From positions 1 through 53,280 of the forward strand of contig JAFDDG010000018.1 in NCBI GenBank assembly GCA_019310965.1: a stretch of DNA of 53,280 nt, read 5' to 3'. The first letter of the stretch is position 1, and each line of letters opens with the position of its first letter. The position numbers and the translations under genes are program-made. Positions 27,708 to 36,511 of the stretch are shown here, piece by piece. The notes under the pieces were generated by a model. It saw only the letters and a program-made list of their open reading frames with translations, was not told the origin of the DNA and did no database searches. This DNA is from Deltaproteobacteria bacterium (lineage in GTDB: Bacteria > Myxococcota_A > UBA9160 > SMWR01).

Positions 27708-30700
27708 CTAGGCCTGGCCTTGATCCGGCAGAAGGTGAGTCTCGACGCCGACGAACTCGACGAGCAGCTTGCCGGTGGCATCGTGGAAGGCGAGATCGGA
27801 GACACTGCTGCGACTCTTCGACCGACGACCGACGAGCGTGCACCGGATCGGACCGACGAAGGGCGCGTCGGCCCAAGTTCGAATCTCGCCGATACTCGTC
27901 GGCAGCGACGCGCCCCCTAGAACGCGCTTGCACCAGAGCAGAGCGAGCTGCAGCCCACCATCGAGCGCAAGCGGGTCCGTGCTCCACTGCTGCTCCTCAA
28001 CCATTCCGCCGCTTGCCCAGGTAGCCGCCTCCAGCGCCGAGAGTTCCGCGACGGCGCCGTGCTCGGAGATCCCTCCGATATTGCGAATCATCTGGAACGC
28101 GGGACCGTGGAAGAGCAGCTCCCCGTCGTAGACGACCGCATCGCCCCAGGCCTCGAGCGCGAGGCCACCAGTCTCGACAGCGCCTTCCTGCGGAACCCCC
28201 CGCTGCGGAGCCAGCTCGGCAGAGCATCGGTAGTGGATGGCCCCCTCGCAATCGACCAGCTCGAGCGCCAGGGTCGCTCCCTGCCCGTTCGTCAGCTGCC
28301 TGCAGTGAACGACGAACGGCTCGGGGCGTTCGTCGAAACTCCGCAACGAGATGCCGCGCAGCACCTTCAGATCCAGCAATCGCACCAGCACCAGTTCGGG
28401 ACCAAAGGCCTTGGCCGCTCGGAAGAACCACTCGATCACCAGTGTGACCGGAACGACCGGCGTGCCCTGGATCGAATGATCCGCGAGGTACGGATGCGTC
28501 TCCTTCCCGACCCTGACATCCATCGAGAACGATCGCCCTTCCGCCAAGGGGTTCAGCGCTGCCGGTTTCGGTTCGCCACCGAGCACCAACTCCACCTGCT
28601 CCGGCAAACTGCCCGCCACTTCATCGACCAGCATGGTCGAGCCGGCCTGCAGCGGAATCAGCGGTACGCCCAGAGACTCGAAGTGCGCCTTCAGCTGGGG
28701 GCTCACCATGCCGCCCTCCCAGGGGCCCCATCCGAGGGATTTCACCAGGCAGCTTCCGCCTCGCTGCCGCGACTCTGCGACGGCGACCTTGTTCAGGACT
28801 TCGTTCGCCATCGCGTAGTCGACCTGTCCGATGTTGCCGCAGCGAGCCGCAACAGAGGAGAACAGACACAGCAGCCTGAGCGGATCCGACGCGGTGGCGG
28901 CCAACAGCGTGCGCAACCCATCCACCTTCGTGTCGAAGACGCGATCGAATTGCTCGACGGTCTTCTCGGAGACCCGCTTGTCCGCGATGACCCCGGCGCC
29001 GTGCACGATCGCCGCGATGTCACCCCACTCCGCACGCACCTGCGCCAGCGCGGTCGAGACCACTTCGAGATTCGTCACGTCGACCGCCATGTATCGCGCC
29101 TGCGAGCCGGCCTTCTCGATCGCCGCCAGAGTGGCCCGCACCTCGCGATTGGCGAGAATCCGACCCACCTGCTTGCCCAGCTCGGCGGGAGTCGGCTTCT
29201 CACCCAGCGAGACCGCCTGTGTCAGCAGCTCGCGCTTGAGCGCCGCGTCTCCTTCGATGCCGTTGCAACAGGTAGGCTCGGCGGCCAGATGCGTGCGCCC
29301 GAACAGCACCAGGCGCAACTTGGCCTCGCCCGCCAATGCGATCAACGTCGCTGCGGTGACTCCACGTGCCCCCCCCGAAGCCACGACGACGTCTCCATCT
29401 TCGAGGACCGGCGTGCCGCGAGCGACGTCGACGCTGCGGCTGCGCAGCACGACGCGCCTGCCCGACGCGCTGAGCCCCACATCGAGATCGGGCCCTCCCA
29501 GCAGGAGTTCGTCCGCGATCGCGGCCGCGATCTGTTCCGCGCTGCGAGCCGCGCGTTCGAGATCGATCGCCTTCACTGCGATGCTCGGCCACTCCTGCGC
29601 GACCGTGCGCGCCAGCGCTGCGCATCCCGCGAGCCACGCACGCGGCGCCTCGAACGCGCTGGTTCCGAAGGCTCCGCCGGTGTCCTGCACGGTGACGAAG
29701 ACGCCGGCATCGGTGCCCGACTCGCCAAATCGAGCGGCCACCGCACGCGCGACATCGAAGGCTTCGCGATTGATGCAGCTGGCCTCGACGCCATCCGAGA
29801 CCTCGCGCAGACCGCCCAGGAAGATCACGCCGCGCACATCGTCCGAAGGAACCTCGGTCAGCGCCTGCGCCGCAACGCCCCGCCTCTGGAGAACCGCGGC
29901 GAGATGTTCTGCGACGCCGCTGCCCTCATCGGTGACGACGATACGCCCTTCCCCAAACAGGCCACTCTGCACCATGCCGATGGCCGGCTGCTCCACGGCA
30001 TCGAGCACATAGCGTCCAAGGCCGAATGTTGGAGCACCCGCTGGCGGCTCCTCGGCGACCTCCTCGGAGAGGTGAAGTGTCTCGCCCAGCGGGGCCTCGG
30101 CAGGCGGACTGCCGCTCGCTCCACCACCCAGCTGCCCTTTCATGTACTCGACGACCTCGCCCAGCGTGGCAAGCTTCGCCATCACTGCCGTGTCGACCTC
30201 CGGCAGCCCGGGAGCCAGGTCGTTCATCGCCGACAGGATCTCCACGCGTTTGATCGAGTCGATGCCGAGGTCGGCCTCGAGCTCCATCTCCATGCTCAAC
30301 ATCTCCGGCGGATAGCCGGTCTTCTCCGAGACGACCTCCAGCAACAACGCCTGCAGATCGACGCCGCCATTCGCGGCTTGCGACGGCGCGCCGGGCTCCA
30401 CGGAGGCTGGCGTCGCCGCCTGCACCTCGGCGGGGCGAGCTGGCGCGACGTTCTCGACAACCGTCTGCGCAGCCACCGCGGGTGCGGGCAGCATCGGCTG
30501 AGGGGCGACCGGAGCCGCGGCCACCGGCGGTGCAGGCGCCAGCGGTACAGGCGCCAACGGCGCAGCCGGAACCTGCGCGGCCGGCGCGATGGGCGCAAGC
30601 GGGATCGAAGCGACCCCTGGCTGCGGTGGACTCTGGCCCGCCAGCCATTGGAAGCTGCGCTCGATCGTACTCAGGTAGGCGGTATGGCTCTGCGCCATCG

Positions 30701-33700
30701 CCTGCATGTAGGCGACATGTGCCTCGGCCGTCAGCCGCTGGGCATCCTGATAGGCCTGCGCCCAGCCCGGGGCGACCGGCGCCGGGTGCGGCGCGGCAAC
30801 GAGCGTCGGGGCCGCTACCAGCGGTGCCTGCGGCTGGACGGGCGCCGCCGGGACGGACCACCCCGCCGGCGCTGCGGCAATCTCGGATGCGCTGCTCGGC
30901 GCCTCTGTATCAACCATTTCCATCTCCTTCTTGCGTGGCGGGTTCGGTTTCGGCAGCTCGGCGGCACCGCCTCGTGGCGGATACGGTTTGCCGACGTTGC
31001 TGCCGCCAATCGGGATCTTGAGCTTCGGCTCTTCTCGATCGTTGGGGTTCTCGGGCGAGGCAAACTCCGACCACAGGGATGCGAAGTCGAGCGCATGTCC
31101 CTCGACCGAGAGTCGGGCGAGCGCCTCGAAGAAGCTGCGTACGCCGTCCTTGCCCTTGCGATCGAGGTTCACCGCGACGTGCGGCCGGTCCCCGAGGATG
31201 CGTCCCACCAGGCCCGTCAGCACCGACCCGGGCCCCACCTCGACGAAGCTGCGAACACCCGCCTCGTACATGGACTCGATCACGTCGACGAACCGGACCG
31301 GGCTGGCGAGCTGCTCGGCGAGCTTCGAACGCAACGCCGCCGGGCTCGCATCGTGAACGAGGCCGCTGGCATTCGAATAGACAGGTCTCTCCGGAGCGGC
31401 AAACTCGATCTCGGCCAGATACTCGCGAAACGCGCCACTGGCCTTCTCGACCACGGGCGAGTGGAAGGCGGTCGCAACCGGGAGCCGGCGCGCGCTGATC
31501 TGCTGCTCGGCGAGCTTCTGCTCGATCGCCGCGATCTCGCTCTCCTCTCCGGAGAGCACCACCTGATCCGGTGCGTTGTGATTCGCGATCACGACCCGCG
31601 TATCCCAGCCTTCCAGCAGGCTTCGAAGCCGCTCGATCGGCTGCGCCACCGCGATCATCGCACCGGGAATCACCGCGGCTTGGGCCATCAGCTCGCCGCG
31701 CCGACGCGCGACTGCAAGAAAGTCCTCCTCACGGAGCACGCCCGCGGCGTGGAGCGCCGTGACCTCGCCGAAGCTATGTCCGGCAAAGCAGTCCGCCTTC
31801 AGCCCGAGCCCGTCGAGGAGGCGCAGGAGCGAGAGGCTCGTGCAACCGATCGCGGGTTGCGCCCACTCGGTCGCAGCCAGGCCGCGTTGCTGATCTTGCC
31901 GGGCCTCGTCATCGAACGCGGTACGCGGGAAGACGACGTGATGCAGGCGCTGGGATCCATCCCATTCGAAGTTGGCCGCTCGGTCCCATGGCTCGAGGGC
32001 GTGGCCGAACTGCATGGCGACAGCTGCACCCATGTGCAGATACTGGCTGCCCTGCCCGGAGAAGAGATACGCGAGGCGGCCTTCGCTCGAGCCCCGGCCG
32101 CTGCCGAAGTAGATCCCCGTCGGGGTCTGGAACGACTGGGCGGGATCGCTCTCGATGGCGTCGGCAGCCTGCTCGAGCTTCGTGGCCAGATCGGCTTCGT
32201 CGCCCGCGACGACCGCCAGGCGCAGCGCCGCTGCCGCGTCGAATGCTGCCTGGCTCGTCCGCGCCAGCCACGGAAGACATCCGGCCTTGGAATTCTGGGC
32301 AGCGCACGATCGCGCTCGGGAGACGAGCTCGCCCGCACTCTCCCCCGACAGGGTGACCAGCTCGCACCCCGGCGCGCGAAGTCGCGGGGCAGGCCGCGAC
32401 TCGCCGTCGTCGCCGGGCAGGTATTCCGTCAGCGCCACGTGGAAGTTCGATCCACCGAAACCGAACGAGCTCACCGACGCGCGCCGCGGGAAGCGCGAGT
32501 CACGCACCCACGGGCGCGCCTCGGTCGAAAGATGGAAGGGAGAGCTCTCGATCTCGAGCGCGGGGTTCGGGCGCTCGACCTTGATCGTCGGCGGCAACAC
32601 CTTGTGATGCAGCGCCATCACAGCCTTGAAGAGGCCCGCCGCGCCTGCGGCGGCTTTTGCGTGGCCGATTTGCGACTTCACGGAGCCGAGTGCGCACCAC
32701 TGCGGATCCTCGCGCCCCGATTCTCCGAACGCGGTGGCGAGGCCCTTGAACTCCGCTGCATCACCCGCCTTGGTCCCCGTCCCGTGGGCTTCGACGAGCT
32801 CGACCTGCTCGGGACCGAAACTCAGGTGATCGTACGTGCGCCGCAATGCCTTCGCCTGGCCCTCGGGCACGGGCGCATAGACGCTCTTCGCGCGGCCGTC
32901 CGACGACGACCCGACCGCATTGATGACCGCGTAGATCCGATCTCCGTCGCGCTCCGCGTCTGCGAGGCGCTTGAGCGCCAACATCCCGAGTCCTTCGCTG
33001 AGCATCGTGCCATCGGCCTGATCGGAGAACGGACGGCAGTCTCCGGTCGGGGAGAGCGCCGGGGTCTTGCTGAAACACATGAACATGAAGATGTCGTTCA
33101 TCGTGTCGACGCCACCGACGATGACCATGTCCGAGTCGCCGAGGTAGAGTTCGTTGACCCCCATCGAGAGCGCGGAGAAGGTCGACGCACAGGCGGCGTC
33201 CGTCACACAATTGGTGCCGCCGAGGTCGAGGCGGTTCGCGATGCGCCCGGCGACGACGTTGCCGAGCAGGCCGGGGAAGGTGCTCTCGCGCCACGGCGTG
33301 TAGTGTTCCGCGATGCGATCGCAGACCGCCTGCACCTCGTCCTCCGGCAGGCCGCTTTCGCGCAGCGCCTTCACCCAGACCGGACGCTGCAACCGGCTCA
33401 CCATCGAGCCCAGCAGCTCCTGCCCGGACGTCACGCCCAGAATCACCGAGACCCTCGAGCGATCGAGCGCCTCGAGCGCTTCGGCCGACTGCCCGCACGC
33501 GTCTTCGAGCACCTTCTGGGCGACGATCAGCGCGAGCAGCTGCGAGGTGTCGGTCTCGGGGACGAGGTTCGGAGGCACGCCCCAGCCGAGGGAATCGAAG
33601 TCGATGGGCTTCAGGAACGCGCCGCGCTTGGCGTAGGTCTTGTCGGGAACCGACGGGTCCGGATCGTAGTAATCCTCGACCAGCCAATGCGTCGGGGGGA

Positions 33701-33830
33701 CATCCGTGATCAGGTCGCTGCCGTCGACAATGTCGGCCCAGAAACCCGTGGCATCGAGCGAGCCCGGAAAGAGCGCGCTCACTCCGACGACAGCGATGGG
33801 GGGGCGGGACGCTTCACTCGACTTGGTCAT
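27708..33830 (-). CDS. pfa2: PUFA synthase subunit Pfa2: KS-MAT-ACP-KR-DH with a single ACP
   Basis: The 2040-residue subunit starts at ATG 33830 (MTKSSEASRPPIAVVG), with AAAGGG upstream; an upstream extension would run into pfa1. Domains: KS 10-470 (Cys214, His349, His390); malonyl transferase 585-880 (GHSFGE, Ser686, His790); a linker with helix 1022-1066 then a Pro/Ala-rich stretch 1068-1150; one ACP 1155-1235 (LGIDSIKR, Ser1192 for phosphopantetheine); ketoreductase 1265-1750 (SGGARG cofactor loop, Ser1659, Tyr1672, Asn1676); and PKS-type dehydratase 1770-2035 (His1785 in HSIQGTPVVP, Asp1957). It extends the chain with Pfa1, Pfa3 and the PPTase. One ACP is unusual: known PUFA synthases usually carry several in tandem. 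Confidence 0.95.
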   Translation of the reverse strand: MTKSSEASRPPIAVVGVSALFPGSLDATGFWADIVDGSDLITDVPPTHWLVEDYYDPDPSVPDKTYAKRGAFLKPIDFDSLGWGVPPNLVPETDTSQLLALIVAQKVLEDACGQSAEALEALDRSRVSVILGVTSGQELLGSMVSRLQRPVWVKALRESGLPEDEVQAVCDRIAEHYTPWRESTFPGLLGNVVAGRIANRLDLGGTNCVTDAACASTFSALSMGVNELYLGDSDMVIVGGVDTMNDIFMFMCFSKTPALSPTGDCRPFSDQADGTMLSEGLGMLALKRLADAERDGDRIYAVINAVGSSSDGRAKSVYAPVPEGQAKALRRTYDHLSFGPEQVELVEAHGTGTKAGDAAEFKGLATAFGESGREDPQWCALGSVKSQIGHAKAAAGAAGLFKAVMALHHKVLPPTIKVERPNPALEIESSPFHLSTEARPWVRDSRFPRRASVSSFGFGGSNFHVALTEYLPGDDGESRPAPRLRAPGCELVTLSGESAGELVSRARSCAAQNSKAGCLPWLARTSQAAFDAAAALRLAVVAGDEADLATKLEQAADAIESDPAQSFQTPTGIYFGSGRGSSEGRLAYLFSGQGSQYLHMGAAVAMQFGHALEPWDRAANFEWDGSQRLHHVVFPRTAFDDEARQDQQRGLAATEWAQPAIGCTSLSLLRLLDGLGLKADCFAGHSFGEVTALHAAGVLREEDFLAVARRRGELMAQAAVIPGAMIAVAQPIERLRSLLEGWDTRVVIANHNAPDQVVLSGEESEIAAIEQKLAEQQISARRLPVATAFHSPVVEKASGAFREYLAEIEFAAPERPVYSNASGLVHDASPAALRSKLAEQLASPVRFVDVIESMYEAGVRSFVEVGPGSVLTGLVGRILGDRPHVAVNLDRKGKDGVRSFFEALARLSVEGHALDFASLWSEFASPENPNDREEPKLKIPIGGSNVGKPYPPRGGAAELPKPNPPRKKEMEMVDTEAPSSASEIAAAPAGWSVPAAPVQPQAPLVAAPTLVAAPHPAPVAPGWAQAYQDAQRLTAEAHVAYMQAMAQSHTAYLSTIERSFQWLAGQSPPQPGVASIPLAPIAPAAQVPAAPLAPVPLAPAPPVAAAPVAPQPMLPAPAVAAQTVVENVAPARPAEVQAATPASVEPGAPSQAANGGVDLQALLLEVVSEKTGYPPEMLSMEMELEADLGIDSIKRVEILSAMNDLAPGLPEVDTAVMAKLATLGEVVEYMKGQLGGGASGSPPAEAPLGETLHLSEEVAEEPPAGAPTFGLGRYVLDAVEQPAIGMVQSGLFGEGRIVVTDEGSGVAEHLAAVLQRRGVAAQALTEVPSDDVRGVIFLGGLREVSDGVEASCINREAFDVARAVAARFGESGTDAGVFVTVQDTGGAFGTSAFEAPRAWLAGCAALARTVAQEWPSIAVKAIDLERAARSAEQIAAAIADELLLGGPDLDVGLSASGRRVVLRSRSVDVARGTPVLEDGDVVVASGGARGVTAATLIALAGEAKLRLVLFGRTHLAAEPTCCNGIEGDAALKRELLTQAVSLGEKPTPAELGKQVGRILANREVRATLAAIEKAGSQARYMAVDVTNLEVVSTALAQVRAEWGDIAAIVHGAGVIADKRVSEKTVEQFDRVFDTKVDGLRTLLAATASDPLRLLCLFSSVAARCGNIGQVDYAMANEVLNKVAVAESRQRGGSCLVKSLGWGPWEGGMVSPQLKAHFESLGVPLIPLQAGSTMLVDEVAGSLPEQVELVLGGEPKPAALNPLAEGRSFSMDVRVGKETHPYLADHSIQGTPVVPVTLVIEWFFRAAKAFGPELVLVRLLDLKVLRGISLRSFDERPEPFVVHCRQLTNGQGATLALELVDCEGAIHYRCSAELAPQRGVPQEGAVETGGLALEAWGDAVVYDGELLFHGPAFQMIRNIGGISEHGAVAELSALEAATWASGGMVEEQQWSTDPLALDGGLQLALLWCKRVLGGASLPTSIGEIRTWADAPFVGPIRCTLVGRRSKSRSSVSDLAFHDATGKLLVEFVGVETHLLPDQGQA
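30126..30368 (-). other. The only acyl carrier protein domain in the synthase
   Basis: It encodes residues 1155-1235 of Pfa2. LGIDSIKRVEIL carries the modifiable Ser1192 (codon 30255-30257). A reading of all of Pfa1, Pfa2 and Pfa3 finds no second LGxDSxxR motif. The flanking Pro/Ala-rich linker (about 80 residues on the N-terminal side) is where tandem ACPs normally sit. Confidence 0.9.
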
Positions 33831-33885
33831 CTCTAATGCCCTTTGCGTTGCGGGAGTTCCGATGTCGGTGTGGGTCGGTCTCGGA

Positions 33886-35514
33886 TCAGCCAAGCGGACG
33901 AGGTCGAAAATCGAAGGCGGCCGGCGGAACGGGAACGCCGAAGCTGCGCAGCTGCTGGGCACGAGTCAGCACTGCCGCTCCTTCCAGCAAGTTGCGCGCC
34001 ACCTGGACGACGCTGCGGTTCTCGGGCTCGGCGAGGAAGCTCCCCGCCGTCCACGCGTTGAAGGCCCCCATCGCCGGGCCGCACCAGATCTGGTAGTCCA
34101 TGCGGCGGTCGCGCACCCCGGCGATCGCCCAGCCGCTCGACTGGCCGAGGTAGGAGCGAAACACCAGCGCCATCTTGTGCTTCGGGTCCGCCTCGGCCTT
34201 TTCGATCTCGCGCGGATCGCGCTCCTGCCAGAACTTGCTGGTGTCGCGCCAGGCGTCGGCGACGGACACCCGCAGGATGTCCTTCTCGAGCCGCGCCTTC
34301 TCCCCTGCCGGCAGTGTGTCCAGGGAGTCGTGAGCTCGATAGAGCTCATAGAGCTTCTTCGCCCGCGCGCCAAAGAACGTGCCGCGTTTGAGCACCTGCA
34401 CCTCGACGCCGAGCTCGAACATGTCCGCGGCGGGAGCCATCACGACATCGGCCAAGCCGGCCTCGGCCAGCATCTGCCTACCATCTGCGTCGAGCCCCGA
34501 CTCCACGCAGGCCTGGTTGACCGAACCAGTGAGGACGTACGAGGCACCGAGCGCAAATGCCGCAGAGACGGCCCCGGGGGTCCCGAGTCCGCCGGCCGCC
34601 CCGACGCGAATCGCACGCCGGTAGCCGCGCGCCCTGCTGATCTCGTCGCGCAGACTGAGGATCGTCGGCAGCAAGGCGGTCAGCGGCCGGTTGTCCGTGT
34701 GGCCTCCCGAGTCCGATTCCACCGTGAAGTCCTCTGCAACGGGGAGCTGGCGCGCGAGCTGGCCTTCCTCGACCGTCAGCTTGCCCGCGGCGACCAACGC
34801 ATCGAGCAGCTCAGCGGGTGCCGGCTCGAGGAAATGCCGCGCGATCTCCGGGCGCGAGATCTTGGCGAATACATGGTTGCGCCGTGTGATCTGCCCGCCC
34901 TCCCCGACCCCCAGCCCCGTGTAGGCGTAGCGAACGATGTGAGGCGTGAGGCCCATGTACGCCGCGGCCGAGACGCGGCGTACGCCGCGGCGGACGTAGA
35001 GATCCGCGACCCGCTCCTCGATCGCCGGCTCGTTGGGCGAATGGATGAGGTTCGCGCCCCAAGGGAGCCCTCCGCTGTCCGGGGTTCCGAGCTCGCGCTC
35101 AAGCTCGTCGAGCGCCTGCTCCACCGTCGCAGGCCCGAGCCCCGCCGCACCGAAGAAGCCGAGGAACCCCGCCCGCGCCATGGCGATCACCAGACGGGTC
35201 GTCGCGATGCCATTGGCCATGGCGCCGGACACGTAGGGGAATCGAACCCGGTGGATCTCGCAGAACGAGCGATCGCCCAGCCACTCGGGGTAGCTGGGAG
35301 GAAGCGTCGCGAGCACCGGCCACACGGGTGTGCCGTCCGGGTCTTGTGTGCCGTGCGGCAAGAGCCGCCCACCCGGGGCGGCACCGAGCGCGCCACTGCC
35401 GGAGTCCTGCACGACATGAACGGGAACGCGAAGCTGATGCACCACCGACAGCAGCTCCGCCTGGGTGAACGCCGGGGCCGCTCCATTCCCACTCCAGAGC
35501 CCAACCGTCTCCAT
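33886..35514 (-). CDS. pfa1: PUFA synthase enoyl reductase Pfa1 (PfaD family)
   Basis: The 542-residue FMN-dependent enoyl reductase is the usual size for PfaD. Conserved features are RFPYVSGAMANGIAT (93-105), ESDSGGHTDNRP (266-277, active-site region), the FMN-phosphate segment RVGAAGGLGTPGAVSAAFALGASYVLTGSVNQ (303-334) and SVADAWRDTSKFW (417-429). ATG 35514 has AGAGGA six bases upstream (35521-35526). It is the first gene of the operon, 55 bp before pfa2. It reduces the trans-2-enoyl intermediates on the ACP in those cycles where full saturation is needed. Confidence 0.95.
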   Translation of the reverse strand: METVGLWSGNGAAPAFTQAELLSVVHQLRVPVHVVQDSGSGALGAAPGGRLLPHGTQDPDGTPVWPVLATLPPSYPEWLGDRSFCEIHRVRFPYVSGAMANGIATTRLVIAMARAGFLGFFGAAGLGPATVEQALDELERELGTPDSGGLPWGANLIHSPNEPAIEERVADLYVRRGVRRVSAAAYMGLTPHIVRYAYTGLGVGEGGQITRRNHVFAKISRPEIARHFLEPAPAELLDALVAAGKLTVEEGQLARQLPVAEDFTVESDSGGHTDNRPLTALLPTILSLRDEISRARGYRRAIRVGAAGGLGTPGAVSAAFALGASYVLTGSVNQACVESGLDADGRQMLAEAGLADVVMAPAADMFELGVEVQVLKRGTFFGARAKKLYELYRAHDSLDTLPAGEKARLEKDILRVSVADAWRDTSKFWQERDPREIEKAEADPKHKMALVFRSYLGQSSGWAIAGVRDRRMDYQIWCGPAMGAFNAWTAGSFLAEPENRSVVQVARNLLEGAAVLTRAQQLRSFGVPVPPAAFDFRPRPLG

Positions 35515-35634
35515 CTCACGTCCTCTCGGATTTCCCTGTCCGCGTTCCGGCTTCCGTCTTCCGGCGCGCGCAGGCGCGACTCAGCTTCTTTCGGAAAATG
35601 GGTGGGGCAACGGTCCCCAAGCCGTCGAATAGTT

Positions 35635-35684
35635 GAGCGAACAACCGTTACCCGAATTCACGGCAGACGGACTATCGTTCGCTC
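35635..35684. repeat. Spaced inverted repeat GAGCGAAC / GTTCGCTC
   Basis: GAGCGAAC at 35635-35642 and its exact complement GTTCGCTC at 35677-35684 are 34 bases apart. One arm lies in the spacer of the minus-strand promoter with -10 at 35671-35676; the other is downstream of the expected start of transcription. It may be two half-sites bridged by a dimeric regulator, or a leader hairpin. Confidence 0.45.
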
Positions 35685-35699
35685 TGGCGATCCGGTCAA
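35671..35699 (-). promoter_or_regulatory. Sigma70-type promoter candidate for pfa1
   Basis: Read on the minus strand: TTGACC (35699-35694), a 17-base spacer, then GATAGT (35676-35671). The -35 matches 5 of 6 consensus positions and the -10 matches 4 of 6. The -35 lies inside the inverted repeat at 35694-35709. Transcription would start near 35665, about 150 nt from the pfa1 ATG. Confidence 0.5.
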
Positions 35700-35709
35700 C
35701 TCGTTGACC
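35694..35709. promoter_or_regulatory. 16-bp inverted repeat GGTCAAC-TC-GTTGACC, possible operator
   Basis: Seven-base perfect arms flank a two-base centre. It overlaps the -35 of the minus-strand promoter above, so protein bound here would block it. Its sequence differs from the 18-bp palindrome, suggesting a second regulator or a weaker site. Confidence 0.5.
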
Positions 35710-35760
35710 CAAGAGAATATGCCGCAAAATGTAAGGATTCTGTAATATCTGCGGCTGGCC

Positions 35761-35766
35761 ATTATA
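35761..35766 (-). promoter_or_regulatory. TATAAT -10 box abutting the palindrome
   Basis: The minus strand reads TATAAT exactly, sharing its first base with the palindrome at 35766-35783. No good -35 is visible at the right distance (GAACTG at 17 bases), so it would need activation or an alternative contact. It would give pfa1 a leader of about 240 nt. Confidence 0.45.
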
Positions 35767-35783
35767 GAGTACAATTGTACTCT
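35766..35783. promoter_or_regulatory. Perfect 18-bp palindrome AGAGTACAATTGTACTCT, candidate FabR-type operator
   Basis: All nine base pairs match. It lies about 100 bp upstream of the FabR-like gene and beside the minus-strand TATAAT. On the plus strand it contains TACAAT (35770-35775), a possible -10 for the repressor gene. TetR-family operators are commonly 15-20 bp palindromes, and the GTACAnnTGT core resembles what I recall of FabR sites. Binding here could control both divergent units and give autoregulation. Confidence 0.65.
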
Positions 35784-35881
35784 CAGTTCTTTGAGACCAG
35801 CGGCTTGAGGAGAGCCGTGGGACCCGGCTCCTCGCCGCGCCAGGGGCGGTGCCGGGGCAATCGTCCGGAGCTTCCATCAGC

Positions 35882-36502
35882 ATGCCGACCCGTGCAGCGC
35901 AGAAGCAGGCCACGCGCCGGGCCGTCATCGACGCTGCGCTCAGGCTCAGCGCCGAACGCGGTTTCTCGAGCTTGAGCTTGCGCGGCGTCGCGAAGGAGGC
36001 AGGGATTGCACCGACCTCCTTCTACCGGCACTTCGCAAGCATGGACGAGCTCGGCCTCGCCCTGGTGGACGAAGTGGGGGTGTCCTTGCGACAGCTCGTC
36101 CGCGAGGCGCGGCGCAGGGTCGACAAGAGCGGCAAGGGCAGCGTGATCCGGGCGTCGATCCAGACCTTCCTCAGCTACGTCGAGAAGAACGAGAACCTCT
36201 TTCGGCTGCTGCTCGGCGAGGGATCGAGCTCGCCCGCACACGTCCGGCGCGCAATCGGCAAGGAGATCCAGCGCTTCACCGAGGACCTGGCCGAGGACCT
36301 GATCCGCGAAGCCGAGGCGACCGATCGACCCATCGCGCACATCCACCACGCCGCCGAGGCGATGGTCACGGTCGCGTTCAACCTCGGCGCCAAATCGATC
36401 GACCTGCCGCCGGAAGAGCGGCTCGCCGTCATCGAACGCATCATCATCGAAGTGAGGATGATCATGCGCGGCGCACAGGCCGAAGCCGCCCAGCGGGGCT
36501 GA
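35882..36502 (+). CDS. fabR: TetR-family transcriptional repressor, FabR-like
   Basis: The 206-residue protein starts at ATG 35882 (MPTRAAQKQATRR), with GGAG 11 bases upstream; it lines up with E. coli FabR (MGVRAQQKEKTRR). The helix-turn-helix SLSLRGVAKEAGIAPTSFYRHF (about 30-51) is nearly identical to FabR, and DELGLALVDEVG, SVIRASIQTFLSYVEKNENLFRLLL, REIQ-like KEIQRFTEDLAEDL and AEAMVTVAFNLGAK follow in FabR order. FabR senses the balance of unsaturated and saturated acyl-thioesters and represses fabA/fabB. Here the adjacent lipid target is a PUFA synthase. It is followed after 9 bp by the PPTase gene. Confidence 0.9.
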   Translation: MPTRAAQKQATRRAVIDAALRLSAERGFSSLSLRGVAKEAGIAPTSFYRHFASMDELGLALVDEVGVSLRQLVREARRRVDKSGKGSVIRASIQTFLSYVEKNENLFRLLLGEGSSSPAHVRRAIGKEIQRFTEDLAEDLIREAEATDRPIAHIHHAAEAMVTVAFNLGAKSIDLPPEERLAVIERIIIEVRMIMRGAQAEAAQRG

Positions 36503-36511
36503 AGGCGAAGC

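Larger units (their letters stand above)
35515..35881. promoter_or_regulatory. Divergent regulatory region between pfa1 and the FabR-like gene
   Basis: This 367-bp gene-free stretch is the most AT-rich part of the window. It contains the pfa1 ribosome site, two minus-strand promoter candidates and three inverted repeats, listed separately. The span 35515-35632 adjoining pfa1 shows no clear structure and would be an untranslated leader of about 150-240 nt, depending on which promoter is used. Confidence 0.75.

Noticed and set aside
28059..33836. Plus-strand open frame of 1925 codons antisense to pfa2
   Set aside because: It mirrors pfa2 codons in high-GC DNA. Its sequence is rich in Arg, His, Gln and Asp with no domain motifs, whereas the opposite strand encodes clear KS, MAT, ACP, KR and DH domains.
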